From: JBGSOV01 sp964558715
GTDB taxonomy: Bacteria; Patescibacteriota; Gracilibacteria; CAIRYL01; GCA-016699755
Assembly (NCBI GenBank): GCA_964558715.1
Contig: CAZLFD010000051.1
Coordinates: forward strand, 1 to 7,413
DNA length: 7,413 bases
Direction: 5' to 3'
Position 1 is the first letter of the stretch. Every line of letters starts with the position of its first letter. A program made the translations under genes and the position numbers. Below the pieces are notes generated by a model, which saw nothing but the letters and a program-made list of their open reading frames with translations, had not been told where the DNA came from and ran no database searches. Positions 1-6,162 of the stretch are shown piece by piece.

Positions 1-74
1 GCTCTTTAGTACACTTCTTTTAATTATTGTTCAACTTATTTGTGCAACAAGACCCATTAGACTTGCAGATTATA

Positions 75-100
75 CGTAAAGTCATTAAAAAGTCTTTACG
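75..100. repeat. 7-bp inverted repeat upstream of the small ORF
   Basis: CGTAAAG (75-81) and CTTTACG (94-100) are perfect inverted copies separated by 12 nt. The right arm is followed by AAATTTTT, 16 nt before the ATG at 116. A third CGTAAAG lies at 376-382, just after the stop codon of that gene. The pair could be a weak terminator of an upstream gene or a small operator. The loop is long and the stem AT-rich, so a strong hairpin is not assured. Confidence 0.35.
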
Positions 101-115
101 AAATTTTTCAACAAC

Positions 116-373
116 ATGCTAGAAACAGTACGAAGAAAAATAGACAATGATTTTCGCGGTGACCTTGACCCTCAATTGGTCTTCGATGCTGCACCCCCAG
201 AACTTCGAGATCAAATAGCCAGAGCTCATGAGGAAGCGATTCTGGTTCTGGATCTGGCTGACAATGATGAGGGAATTTCTCCTGAAATTCCGGAAATAAA
301 AGAAATGTTGGCTTTATTGTACGAAGCCAGAGAGTATGTTTTAAGGGGGATTGTAGATAACGGAGAAGCATAA
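116..373 (+). CDS. small acidic protein of unknown function (85 aa)
   Basis: I do not recognise this family. The ATG-to-TAA frame codes for 85 residues with about 21 acidic and 9 basic side chains, so it is strongly acidic. There is no signal peptide or membrane segment. Residues 28-50 and 60-80 look helical, separated by a proline-containing turn (SPEIPE, 55-60). Coding character is strong: a large share of codons begin with G (GAA, GAT, GCT, GAC) in a regular pattern, which favours this strand over the overlapping antisense frame. There is no Shine-Dalgarno sequence before the ATG; the upstream sequence is AT-rich with a 7-bp inverted repeat. The gene ends 19 nt from the stop of the convergent methyltransferase-glycosyltransferase gene, with no clear terminator between them. 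It is probably cytoplasmic and single-domain. Confidence 0.75.
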   Translation: MLETVRRKIDNDFRGDLDPQLVFDAAPPELRDQIARAHEEAILVLDLADNDEGISPEIPEIKEMLALLYEAREYVLRGIVDNGEA

Positions 374-392
374 CTCGTAAAGCCGTCTACCC

Positions 393-1856
393 TTATTTTT
401 CTTGTACCAATCTAGGGAACACACATACCGCTGTGTAAATCCTTTTTAAGCGGCTGGGTTCGCGCAGTAAACGCCACAGCCATTCTAGACCCGCTTTTCG
501 GAATATTTGTGGTGCACGCACCTGCGTGCCGGCGACAAAATCAAAGCTTCCACCCACACCCATTAGTAAGCGAACATTCGGCAGCTTACCTTTGTTGCGA
601 AAAATCCATTCTTCTTGTTTGGGTGCGCCAAAGGCGACAAAAAGTGCTTTTGCGCCAGAGGCATTGATTTTCTTTATGATTCGCTCTTCATCATCCGCTG
701 TAGCCTTGCCGGCATCGGTGTCGACGATTTGCGCACCAAATTCACGAAATGCCTCCGCACATTTTTCTGCAACACCGGGTACTCCCCCCAACAAGAATAT
801 CGGTTCCTGCGAGGTCTGGCAAAATTCACGAAACAGATCTGAGCCACAAACAGGGGCGACAAAGAATCTGGATTTACGATGCAGAAAAAATCGCAGTAAC
901 GAGAAGAATCTATTCTTTTTTTCGGTATGCAAAAATTCACCGGCCCATAAAATGCCCATCGCATCGGGCACAGACAGATCGGCTTGTTGCAGCAGCTCGC
1001 GATATTCTGGGTGATTTCTTGCATACACACAAATCTCCGGATTCGGCGTCGTACAGACCGTTTGCACCTCACTCGTAGTCGCCTTGTGCATACGATCAAG
1101 CGCTTCATCAAAATCGACCATATCAAAAGGTATATCGAGCATAGTTATGCGCCTGGGTTTCTTGGCGACAAAACAGATATTCTTGCCATCAAGTACTGCC
1201 GCCTTCTTTCCGTCGACTACGGAAAATAACTCGATGTCAGTGAATCCCGCTTGTTTTAAATACGCTTGGAGTGATTTTGGTGAAAATGTGTGGTACAAAC
1301 GTGGGAGCCTCTTTTCTCCCCAAGGGATCACCAAGTCTTCACTTTTCCACCAAAGAAGATATTTTGTCCGCCGCTTTGCTTGTTTACGGGTATCCACAAA
1401 GCGCTCTTGCCGCAAGTTCCATACTGTTCCCGTGAATATGCCGCCGGGCTTGAGCACGCGTATGGCTTCGAAAAAGACTAGGATTCGCAATTTGTGATTC
1501 GGCAAATGATGCAACACGGCTGTAGAAAATACAGCATCAAAACTGTTCATCGAAAAGGGGAGCGCCTCGACTTGGCCTTGGATCAATTTAGCATTCGTGT
1601 TTTGCTTTCGGGCATGTGCCAGTAATTCCACCGAAGCATCGACTCCGGTCACTGTTGCCCCCGCAGCTGTAAGCAAAGGAATGTTGCGACCATTGCCGCA
1701 ACCCGCATCAAGCACCTCCATTTCTAGCGTGATCAACTCGCGAAAAATATCCGCTTCTGGCCACGGCTTTTCTCGGGTTTGTGCGAATTCCTCCGCAAAA
1801 GCATCGTACGAAGTCCGCTTGGTCAGCCAAAATTTGAGGTTGCTTAAAATTGCCAT
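393..1856 (-). CDS. class I SAM methyltransferase fused to WecG/TagA/CpsF-family (GT26) glycosyltransferase
   Basis: Positions are counted from a TTG at 1865 that follows an in-frame TAG. I prefer the ATG nine bases on (1856), giving 487 aa. Residues 20-235 are a Rossmann methyltransferase: motif I VLDAGCGNGRN (51-61), acidic D76 at the end of beta 2, FDAVFSTAVLHHL (109-121) and RVLKPGG (136-142). YDAFAEEFAQTREKPWP and the YHTFSPKSL segment recall Trm9/ALKBH8-type methyltransferases. Residues 240-480 are a GT26 domain: TTPNPE (272-277), PDAMG (300-304) with the conserved Asp, LLGG (358-361), GAPKQEEW (413-420) and a WLWRLLREPSRLKRI tail. GT26 enzymes (WecG, TagA) add ManNAc-type sugars to undecaprenyl-diphosphate-linked glycans at the inner membrane face. 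The fusion implies a surface-glycan role for the methyltransferase, which is inference. No break is seen at the domain junction. It lies downstream of ribE after a 248-nt spacer. Confidence 0.92.
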   Translation of the reverse strand: MAILSNLKFWLTKRTSYDAFAEEFAQTREKPWPEADIFRELITLEMEVLDAGCGNGRNIPLLTAAGATVTGVDASVELLAHARKQNTNAKLIQGQVEALPFSMNSFDAVFSTAVLHHLPNHKLRILVFFEAIRVLKPGGIFTGTVWNLRQERFVDTRKQAKRRTKYLLWWKSEDLVIPWGEKRLPRLYHTFSPKSLQAYLKQAGFTDIELFSVVDGKKAAVLDGKNICFVAKKPRRITMLDIPFDMVDFDEALDRMHKATTSEVQTVCTTPNPEICVYARNHPEYRELLQQADLSVPDAMGILWAGEFLHTEKKNRFFSLLRFFLHRKSRFFVAPVCGSDLFREFCQTSQEPIFLLGGVPGVAEKCAEAFREFGAQIVDTDAGKATADDEERIIKKINASGAKALFVAFGAPKQEEWIFRNKGKLPNVRLLMGVGGSFDFVAGTQVRAPQIFRKAGLEWLWRLLREPSRLKRIYTAVCVFPRLVQEK

Positions 1857-1882
1857 TCCACCCAACTATACAGCTTTCTTAT

Positions 1883-1909
1883 GTTATACGGGAAATGGGA
1901 GTGAATCAA
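1883..1909 (-). promoter_or_regulatory. weak sigma-70-like promoter candidate for the fusion gene
   Basis: On the minus strand TTGATT (1904-1909) and TATAAC (1883-1888) are 15 nt apart, which is short. A second -10-like TATAGT lies only a few bases upstream of the ATG at 1856 and would give a nearly leaderless mRNA. Neither is decisive, but the 248-nt gap to ribE makes a separate promoter plausible. Confidence 0.25.
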
Positions 1910-1911
1910 AA

Positions 1912-1939
1912 TCATGTGCGAAGCATCCCACCTCCTCCT
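1912..1939 (-). promoter_or_regulatory. strong Shine-Dalgarno followed by a four-codon ORF (possible leader peptide)
   Basis: The minus strand reads AGGAGGAGGTGGGATG: two overlapping AGGAGG elements (1934-1939 and 1931-1936) lie 7 and 4 nt before ATG (1924-1926). That ATG opens Met-Leu-Arg-Thr-stop (1912-1926). It is the best ribosome binding site in the window yet serves no long frame. It is out of frame with the fusion gene that begins 56 nt further on. It may be a leader ORF or a relic of a lost gene start, or chance. Confidence 0.3.
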
Positions 1940-2113
1940 TTTGTGATGAAGAGAAGGTGCAGGTGGTGTTATGATCTTATGCTTTTTATCAGGAACCCCC
2001 TGCTCGATCGGATTCCGAGACACACTCTTAATCCTACTCTTTCACAAAGCGGGGGAAGTCTGCGCCCTACCCAACTCCAAATCACAAGACATATTTTTTC
2101 TCTTAAGGAGAGA

Positions 2114-2680
2114 TTACTGTTTGTACCATTTGTGCAGCAGTTTAGCAAAATAATCGGCTTCGACATTCACCTTGTCACCAACAGTCAACGCAGCAAAGTT
2201 CGTCATCGTTAAAGTCGTTGGAATCAGGGCAATATCAAATTCTGAATCGTTACACGCAGCAATCGTCAGTGAAATGCCATTTAGCGTAATCGAACCTTTC
2301 TCTACGGAAAACGGTGCTACTGCCGGTGGGATATGAAAGCGCCAACGTTCGCCATCGCCTTCTGGCTGTCGTTTAAGTAGCTCTGCCGTTGCATCGACAT
2401 GCCCTAAGACCACATGGCCCTCAAAGCGCCCCACGGCAGAAAGTGCTCGTTCAAGATTGATTTGCTCTGCAGTTTCAAGATTTGTGCGGGCAAATGTTTC
2501 TGGCACAATATCAAACCTCATCGACTGCTCGTCGAAATCGGTCAACGTTAAGCAGGCGCCGTTACAGGCGATTGATTGCCCAAGCGTAAGATCGATGAAT
2601 TCGCGAGGTTTGCTCAGTACAAAACCACTTTTACTCCGCTCAACTACATTTGCCGTTGCTTCTACGATACCGGTAAACAA
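2114..2680 (-). CDS. ribE: riboflavin synthase, alpha subunit
   Basis: The enzyme dismutates two 6,7-dimethyl-8-ribityllumazine molecules into riboflavin plus a pyrimidinedione, the last step of riboflavin synthesis, in the cytoplasm. The 188-residue protein has the family start MFTGIVE and two lumazine-binding repeats: repeat 1 with NGACLTL (40-46) and repeat 2 with GHVVLGHVD (89-97), SITLNGISLTI and IPTTLTMTNF. It ends with VNVEADYFAKLL. The start is a TTG codon fixed by the conserved MFTGIVE. There is no Shine-Dalgarno sequence. It begins 12 nt after the DUF2797 stop, so co-transcription and coupled translation are likely. It is slightly shorter than the roughly 200-residue family norm. 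No other riboflavin gene is present in the window, so the pathway is encoded elsewhere or lumazine is scavenged. Confidence 0.97.
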   Translation of the reverse strand: MFTGIVEATANVVERSKSGFVLSKPREFIDLTLGQSIACNGACLTLTDFDEQSMRFDIVPETFARTNLETAEQINLERALSAVGRFEGHVVLGHVDATAELLKRQPEGDGERWRFHIPPAVAPFSVEKGSITLNGISLTIAACNDSEFDIALIPTTLTMTNFAALTVGDKVNVEADYFAKLLHKWYKQ

Positions 2681-2692
2681 TGTGGTAGGGGA

Positions 2693-3592
2693 TTAAAACA
2701 GCGCGCTCTGAAAGGCCTCCTCCTTTTTTAGTCCGGCGGGCTTAGGGCTAAAATCAATCTTCATGCCCTTAAGGCGCTTGGCTTCAAGTAGCACTTTCTC
2801 GCTATCTGTTTCGATGACGATAAAAGGGCCTTTCACCGAAACGACTTTACCAGATACGTATTCACCAACTTCTAAAGTCGGATTATGCAGTGGCTTTTGA
2901 ATGCGCTCAGCATCTTGCAAACGGAAGTACGAAGCGAATTCCAAAAACTCTGGCGGATTTTTGAGATGCTGCTCGAATTGCGGGTAAATCGCCAACACTG
3001 CAGGTAAGTGCTGTCCGGCGAGTTTTAATAATTCTTCCTTACCTTCTTCTGGTGTGACATGTGGAAACACGAGATCCTTCTTTTGCGAGCCCTGAATCTT
3101 ATCCACCACTCCGGCACGTCGGATAGTCGTTTCCATCTGTCGAGCCGGCACACCCCATAACCCATCAGCAACAATGAGCGAAAAGTGGCTGCCTTGTTCG
3201 ATCTGGCGCAAGTATCCTCGCGCACTACCCGAAACACCGACTTTGACAAGCCCTGCATCAAACATCGCGAAGTATACATAATGCGGTGCATTCAGCGTCT
3301 CGAGCTCTTCACCAGAAAACATCGAGGTGTTGAAGCCGTCGCAATATTGCGCAATAGGCATGCCTTCCTGGCGCTTACAAGCTTCGCATTTGCGCACACC
3401 CTTTTCGATTGTCGGGCAGGGATTCCATTCACCGTTTTTTTCGTAGCCCATGCATACTGTTCCATCAATGACTTCCATCGAGAGTTGCGCCCCAAAAGCA
3501 ATCGGCTGCTCGATCATTCTTCCTTCGGAGTACATGCGAAAATAAGGGGAATATTCATCTTTCCAACGGAATTCATAGATTCGACCCTGCAT
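2693..3592 (-). CDS. DUF2797 family protein with cysteine cluster and GIY-YIG-like core
   Basis: This 299-residue protein resembles the uncharacterised DUF2797 family. The N-terminal part carries C47, C59, C69 and C72 (KCEACK) and C84, a likely metal-binding site. It is followed by HYVYFAMFDAGLVKVGVS (104-121), then R125 and EQGSHF (132-137), the DUF2797 signature. Its 'YVY...KVGVS...R' order resembles a GIY-YIG nuclease core, but nuclease activity is only inferred. The C-terminal 240-299 segment looks like a small beta-rich domain (GEYVSGKVVSVKGPFIVIETD). I chose the ATG at 3592 because the frame upstream to 3712 codes an atypical Cys- and Leu-rich stretch and family similarity begins near MQGRIYEFRW. 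It is the first gene of a probable DUF2797-ribE operon and is divergent from the C39 peptidase gene. Confidence 0.85.
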   Translation of the reverse strand: MQGRIYEFRWKDEYSPYFRMYSEGRMIEQPIAFGAQLSMEVIDGTVCMGYEKNGEWNPCPTIEKGVRKCEACKRQEGMPIAQYCDGFNTSMFSGEELETLNAPHYVYFAMFDAGLVKVGVSGSARGYLRQIEQGSHFSLIVADGLWGVPARQMETTIRRAGVVDKIQGSQKKDLVFPHVTPEEGKEELLKLAGQHLPAVLAIYPQFEQHLKNPPEFLEFASYFRLQDAERIQKPLHNPTLEVGEYVSGKVVSVKGPFIVIETDSEKVLLEAKRLKGMKIDFSPKPAGLKKEEAFQSALF

Positions 3593-3603
3593 AGTAAAAA
3601 TGT

Positions 3604-3633
3604 AAAATACGCATACGCAGTCTACTAAATCAA
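3604..3633 (-). promoter_or_regulatory. candidate promoter for the DUF2797-ribE operon
   Basis: TTGATT (3628-3633) and TATTTT (3604-3609), read on the minus strand, are 18 nt apart. The -10 element ends 11 nt before the ATG at 3592, so the mRNA would be almost leaderless, in keeping with the absent Shine-Dalgarno sequence. Each hexamer matches consensus at four of six positions, so this is tentative. Confidence 0.3.
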
Positions 3634-3706
3634 GCCGCAAGTCACAAGAAAGAAGCACAAAGCAAGCGAGATAATAAATCTCTGTGACACCAGCTTCAAG
3701 TGAGGG

Positions 3707-3734
3707 TTGCAATTGTAAAAGCAGGGGTTAAAAA
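3707..3734 (+). promoter_or_regulatory. candidate promoter for the C39-like peptidase gene
   Basis: TTGCAA (3707-3712) and TAAAAA (3729-3734) are 16 nt apart and lie just upstream of the ATG at 3756, giving a short leader. Each hexamer matches four of six consensus positions. It is the best candidate in the 163-nt divergent spacer on this strand. Confidence 0.3.
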
Positions 3735-3755
3735 TGGTGAAGCACTTTGCACATC

Positions 3756-4760
3756 ATGAAAAAAGCACTTCTTATCGTCGGTGTAGCAATCGCAATCGGA
3801 TCTGCGGGCGTCATCTTTCTCTCAGAAATTAACCCAGAGCGTCTGTGGGCAAATATTAGCTACAACACGGTCGATAGCTTTAAAACGTGTATCGAAGATG
3901 GGAACATAGTAATCGAAAGTAATCCACCCCGTTGTATCGCAGAGGATAATTCTGTTTACTACGGCTCGTATGGGGCCATGGATTTTTCTGAGCCGAAGAT
4001 AACAGCGACTACTGTCCCGCTGGTTTCACCGTCACCGACTCAAATTTCTGGAGTGACAACATCGGCTGAGCACCCGCTGTCTAATACGCCACAAGCGACC
4101 GTAGCGGTAACTGCCTTACCGACACCGCAGGCAACCGTGCAAACCGCGTCTGCCTTTGATCCGCTGGCAGACGTTTCGATGGCAGATCTGCCGCCGAAAG
4201 TCGTACTCGATGTACCGTTTACGCCTCAGGCACCCAATGCTAATTGGGATCAACCCTTCGATGAAGCGTGCGAAGAAGCCGCGGTGATTATGGTGCAGTA
4301 CTACCTTATGGGGGGTTCACTGAATGCAGAAATAGCGACAGATGCCATCATCCGTCTTACCGACCACAACCGTGAACTCGGCTACTCTGCGGATACGACC
4401 ATACATGAGACTGCTCTTGTCGCCGAATCATATTACGATGTAGAGGCGACCGTTTACGCCGAGGATGAGGTCAGCATACCCAATATCAAAGCCTTACTCT
4501 CTACCGGTCATCCAGTCATTATTCCCGCTGCCGGGCGTCGCCTCGGCAACCCGTATTACAGTGGTGAAGGTCCGCCCTACCACATGCTTGTGATCATCGG
4601 TTACGAGGATGGTGAGTTTATCACCAACGATCCCGGTACCAAACGCGGAGCGGGCTACCGGTACGACCAGGATTTATTGGTAGATGTGAATCACGATTGG
4701 ACTGGCAGCAAGGCAACGATTCGCGAAGGTGCAAAGCGGATGATGATTTTGAAAAAGTAG
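3756..4760 (+). CDS. membrane-anchored C39-like cysteine peptidase
   Basis: The protein is 334 residues from the ATG at 3756; an in-frame TTG at 3747 adds three unlikely residues. Residues 4-23 form a hydrophobic signal anchor with MKK before it, so the rest is probably outside the cell. Residues 41-70 (SFKTCIEDGN...PPRC, C45 and C60) form a short two-cysteine module of a type I associate with Patescibacteria surface proteins. Residues 80-135 are a Thr/Pro/Ser linker holding TPQATV twice. Residues 148-334 match Peptidase_C39_2: VPFTPQAP with oxyanion-hole candidate Q158, catalytic candidate C172 in ACEEAA, H276 in YHMLVIIGY, and D292 in NDPGTKRGAGYRY. This family has a papain-like fold; the substrate is unknown. 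All expected catalytic residues are present. It is a single-gene unit, divergent from DUF2797 and convergent with rplK. Confidence 0.9.
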   Translation: MKKALLIVGVAIAIGSAGVIFLSEINPERLWANISYNTVDSFKTCIEDGNIVIESNPPRCIAEDNSVYYGSYGAMDFSEPKITATTVPLVSPSPTQISGVTTSAEHPLSNTPQATVAVTALPTPQATVQTASAFDPLADVSMADLPPKVVLDVPFTPQAPNANWDQPFDEACEEAAVIMVQYYLMGGSLNAEIATDAIIRLTDHNRELGYSADTTIHETALVAESYYDVEATVYAEDEVSIPNIKALLSTGHPVIIPAAGRRLGNPYYSGEGPPYHMLVIIGYEDGEFITNDPGTKRGAGYRYDQDLLVDVNHDWTGSKATIREGAKRMMILKK

Positions 4761-4848
4761 AAGATGCTTCAGGATTGTAGCCTGCACCACTATTGATTGA
4801 GGATTTACAACTAGAAGGCTCCTTAACGTTCTGCTGGGAAGCTAGTGC

Positions 4849-4870
4849 GATTCCGAAAGAATCCTTTTTT
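4849..4870 (+). terminator. candidate intrinsic terminator of the C39 peptidase gene
   Basis: GATTC (4849-4853) pairs with GAATC (4859-4863) around a five-base CGAAA loop, or alternatively a GAAA tetraloop with one bulge. It is followed by C and six T residues (4865-4870). This is the order of a rho-independent terminator in the + direction, about 90 nt after the stop. The stem is short, so strength is uncertain. Confidence 0.5.
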
Positions 4871-4891
4871 CAAGCTTACAGCTTGAAAAAA
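4865..4891. repeat. 12-bp perfect palindrome with 3-nt loop between convergent genes
   Basis: TTTTTTCAAGCT (4865-4876) and AGCTTGAAAAAA (4880-4891) are perfect inverted copies around TAC. On both strands the T run precedes and the A run follows the GC-containing core, the reverse of a canonical terminator. It therefore forms a long hairpin in either transcript but without a proper U tail. It may act as a bidirectional mRNA 3' end or block for the C39 and rplK transcripts. Its left T run is also the U tract of the preceding terminator candidate. Confidence 0.6.
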
Positions 4892-4962
4892 ATTTGGGCG
4901 TTTACTGCTAAATGTCAGAATCTGAACATAACACACTCAAAGAGCTATTAATCGATGATAAG

Positions 4963-5388
4963 TTACTTCGAAATCCGAATCCCCATCGAGCGGGCGGTTC
5001 CAGCAATAATGTTGACTGCGGCTTCGATATCGACCGCATTTAGGTCTTCCATCTTTGTTTCGGCAATTGCTTCCAGTTGTGAGCGGGTAATGGTACCTAC
5101 CTTGTCGACATGCGGGCGGGCGCTACCAGACTTGAGCTTAAGTGCTTTTTTGATCTGCACGGCAGCCGGTTCGGTCTTTACCTTGAACGAGAAGCTACGG
5201 TCTTCGTAAACCGTGATCTGAACCGGAAGAATCATATCGCCTTTTTCGCGCGTTGAATCATTGAACTGAGTGCAAAAATCCTGAATCTGGATACCGGCAG
5301 CACCAAGTGCCGGGCCGACTGGCGGAGCCGGAGTTGCTTTGCCAGCAGGAATCTGGACCTTGATGACTTTGGTTACTTTCTTGACCAT
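4963..5388 (-). CDS. rplK: 50S ribosomal protein L11 (uL11)
   Basis: L11 binds the GTPase-associated region of 23S rRNA and takes part in factor-dependent GTP hydrolysis. The 141-residue length is the normal bacterial size. The N-terminal domain shows the proline-rich PPVGPALGAAG (22-32), IQIQDFCTQFN and FSFKVKTEPAA. The C-terminal RNA-binding domain shows KVGTITRSQLEAIAETKM and the family ending GTARSMGIRI. It starts at an ATG 6 nt after the stop of the upstream membrane-protein gene, so the two are almost certainly co-transcribed. There is no clear Shine-Dalgarno sequence. In most bacteria rplK follows nusG and precedes rplA; here a different gene intervenes and rplA does not follow. rplK is the last gene of its block and faces the C39 peptidase gene across 202 nt. 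Confidence 0.98.
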   Translation of the reverse strand: MVKKVTKVIKVQIPAGKATPAPPVGPALGAAGIQIQDFCTQFNDSTREKGDMILPVQITVYEDRSFSFKVKTEPAAVQIKKALKLKSGSARPHVDKVGTITRSQLEAIAETKMEDLNAVDIEAAVNIIAGTARSMGIRISK

Positions 5389-5394
5389 TACGAT

Positions 5395-6033
5395 TTACTC
5401 AAAGAAAAGAGGGAGGATTTGCGCTACCCGATCATTGTATTCACGTGCGAACTGCAATGCAAGCACTTTTGTCCCCGAACGGGTTACGAGGAAAATCATA
5501 TTAGGGAAGTTTTTATTATCATTCAAGTAAAAATTTGCTTCACCACGAGTATTGAGTGATTCAGAGAGTGAAAGCAGCGAAGCCTCTTCTTGCGGAATCG
5601 AGGTAAACAGCTTCTTACGTACGAGTGAGAGCAATCTGCCGGCACTCATTTCTTCGGTTGGCAAAACGCGGCTCACCGTACCAATCATCTCCCCGTTTTG
5701 TTCAAAGAGGAATGTGACCAGATAAAAAGGGTCGACATACTCTTCGAGTTGCGCATGGCGAAAGATTGCCTTCGAGACGATTCCATCGCGTAGAGTGACA
5801 TTCTGTTTAGCGAGTTTTTCCATATCAAAATGGTCTTCCGGAAGAATCGCCAGTACCTGATCGCGTGCAGCAGATTCAGTCGGAGTGGTAGGCGTGTTCG
5901 CATTGGGCAATATGATCGCTTCTTCTTTGAGCGGCACCGCCTTTTTGAACATATCTTGATTTAGGAGTATTTCCAGCGCCACGACGCCAGAAACAATGCC
6001 GAGAAGAAAAATACCTACTACGAGCCGTCCCAC
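5395..6033 (-). CDS. unrecognised membrane-anchored protein encoded between nusG and rplK (212 aa)
   Basis: I do not recognise the family. Residues 3-24 (after MGR) form one hydrophobic segment, a signal anchor. Residues 42-54 form a Pro/Thr linker (PNANTPTTPT). Residues 55-212 look like a globular alpha/beta domain with alternating strands such as FYLVTFLFEQ (103-112), ANFYL and NMIFLVT, and the C-terminus ends in LFFE. There are no cysteines and no catalytic motif that I can name. The start is GTG (6031-6033): no ATG lies upstream in frame and the hydrophobic segment begins at once. It is 6 nt upstream of rplK and 123 nt downstream of nusG, with a good promoter candidate at 6057-6085. It may be a membrane or envelope protein carried by the ribosomal gene cluster, but its role is unknown. 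Confidence 0.85.
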   Translation of the reverse strand: MGRLVVGIFLLGIVSGVVALEILLNQDMFKKAVPLKEEAIILPNANTPTTPTESAARDQVLAILPEDHFDMEKLAKQNVTLRDGIVSKAIFRHAQLEEYVDPFYLVTFLFEQNGEMIGTVSRVLPTEEMSAGRLLSLVRKKLFTSIPQEEASLLSLSESLNTRGEANFYLNDNKNFPNMIFLVTRSGTKVLALQFAREYNDRVAQILPLFFE

Positions 6034-6056
6034 TTGTTGATGAAAAACTGGGTTGT

Positions 6057-6085
6057 ATTGTAGTACATATTTAATTATCCGACAA
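6057..6085 (-). promoter_or_regulatory. promoter candidate for the membrane protein-rplK unit
   Basis: On the minus strand TTGTCG (6080-6085) and TACAAT (6057-6062) are separated by 17 nt. TACAAT matches the -10 consensus at five of six positions and TTGTCG matches the -35 at four of six. The -10 lies 23 nt upstream of the GTG start, a normal leader length. It implies that rplK can be transcribed independently of secE-nusG. The -35 lies about 12 nt beyond the downstream arm of the hairpin at 6098-6162. Confidence 0.42.
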
Positions 6086-6097
6086 ATACACAGTTGT

Positions 6098-6162
6098 AAG
6101 TGATAAAGATTAAGCTGTAAGAATCACACCTCTTATGGCTTACGACTTACCACTTATTACTT
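6098..6162. repeat. long imperfect inverted repeat over the nusG stop codon
   Basis: The outer arms AAGTGATAA (6098-6106) and TTATTACTT (6154-6162) pair over 9 positions with one non-Watson-Crick pair. After a symmetric 4x4 internal loop, TAAGCTGTAAG (6111-6121) pairs with CTTACGACTTA (6139-6149) except for two central positions. The terminal loop is 17 nt. In the minus-strand mRNA the 5' arm contains the nusG stop (6157-6159). There is no U tail, so it is more likely a processing or stability hairpin, or an intergenic repeat, than a classical terminator. Confidence 0.5.

Noticed and set aside
108..371. 87-aa minus-strand frame opposite the small acidic gene
   Set aside because: It mirrors the + strand codon pattern, has an odd Pro/His-rich composition and a Phe/Leu-rich tail, and shows no independent coding signal.
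1927..1941. + strand ACCTCCTCCTTTT resembling the 16S rRNA 3' end
   Set aside because: There is no other 16S sequence around it. It is the complement of the minus-strand Shine-Dalgarno element.
1850..2212. Open frames on both strands in the ribE to fusion-gene spacer, including + 1971-2153 and - 1969-2166
   Set aside because: They overlap the ribE end, have unlikely Cys/Leu-rich compositions and no recognisable domain. The 248-nt spacer is treated as regulatory.
3593..3712. Forty-residue N-terminal extension of the DUF2797 gene
   Set aside because: The extension is Cys/Leu/Val-rich and precedes the point where family similarity begins, and a promoter candidate lies inside it. The ATG at 3592 is preferred.
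4912..5043. 43-aa + strand frame starting MSESEHNTLKELL
   Set aside because: The first 17 codons look protein-like, but the rest is antisense to rplK and the frame is short with no ribosome binding site.
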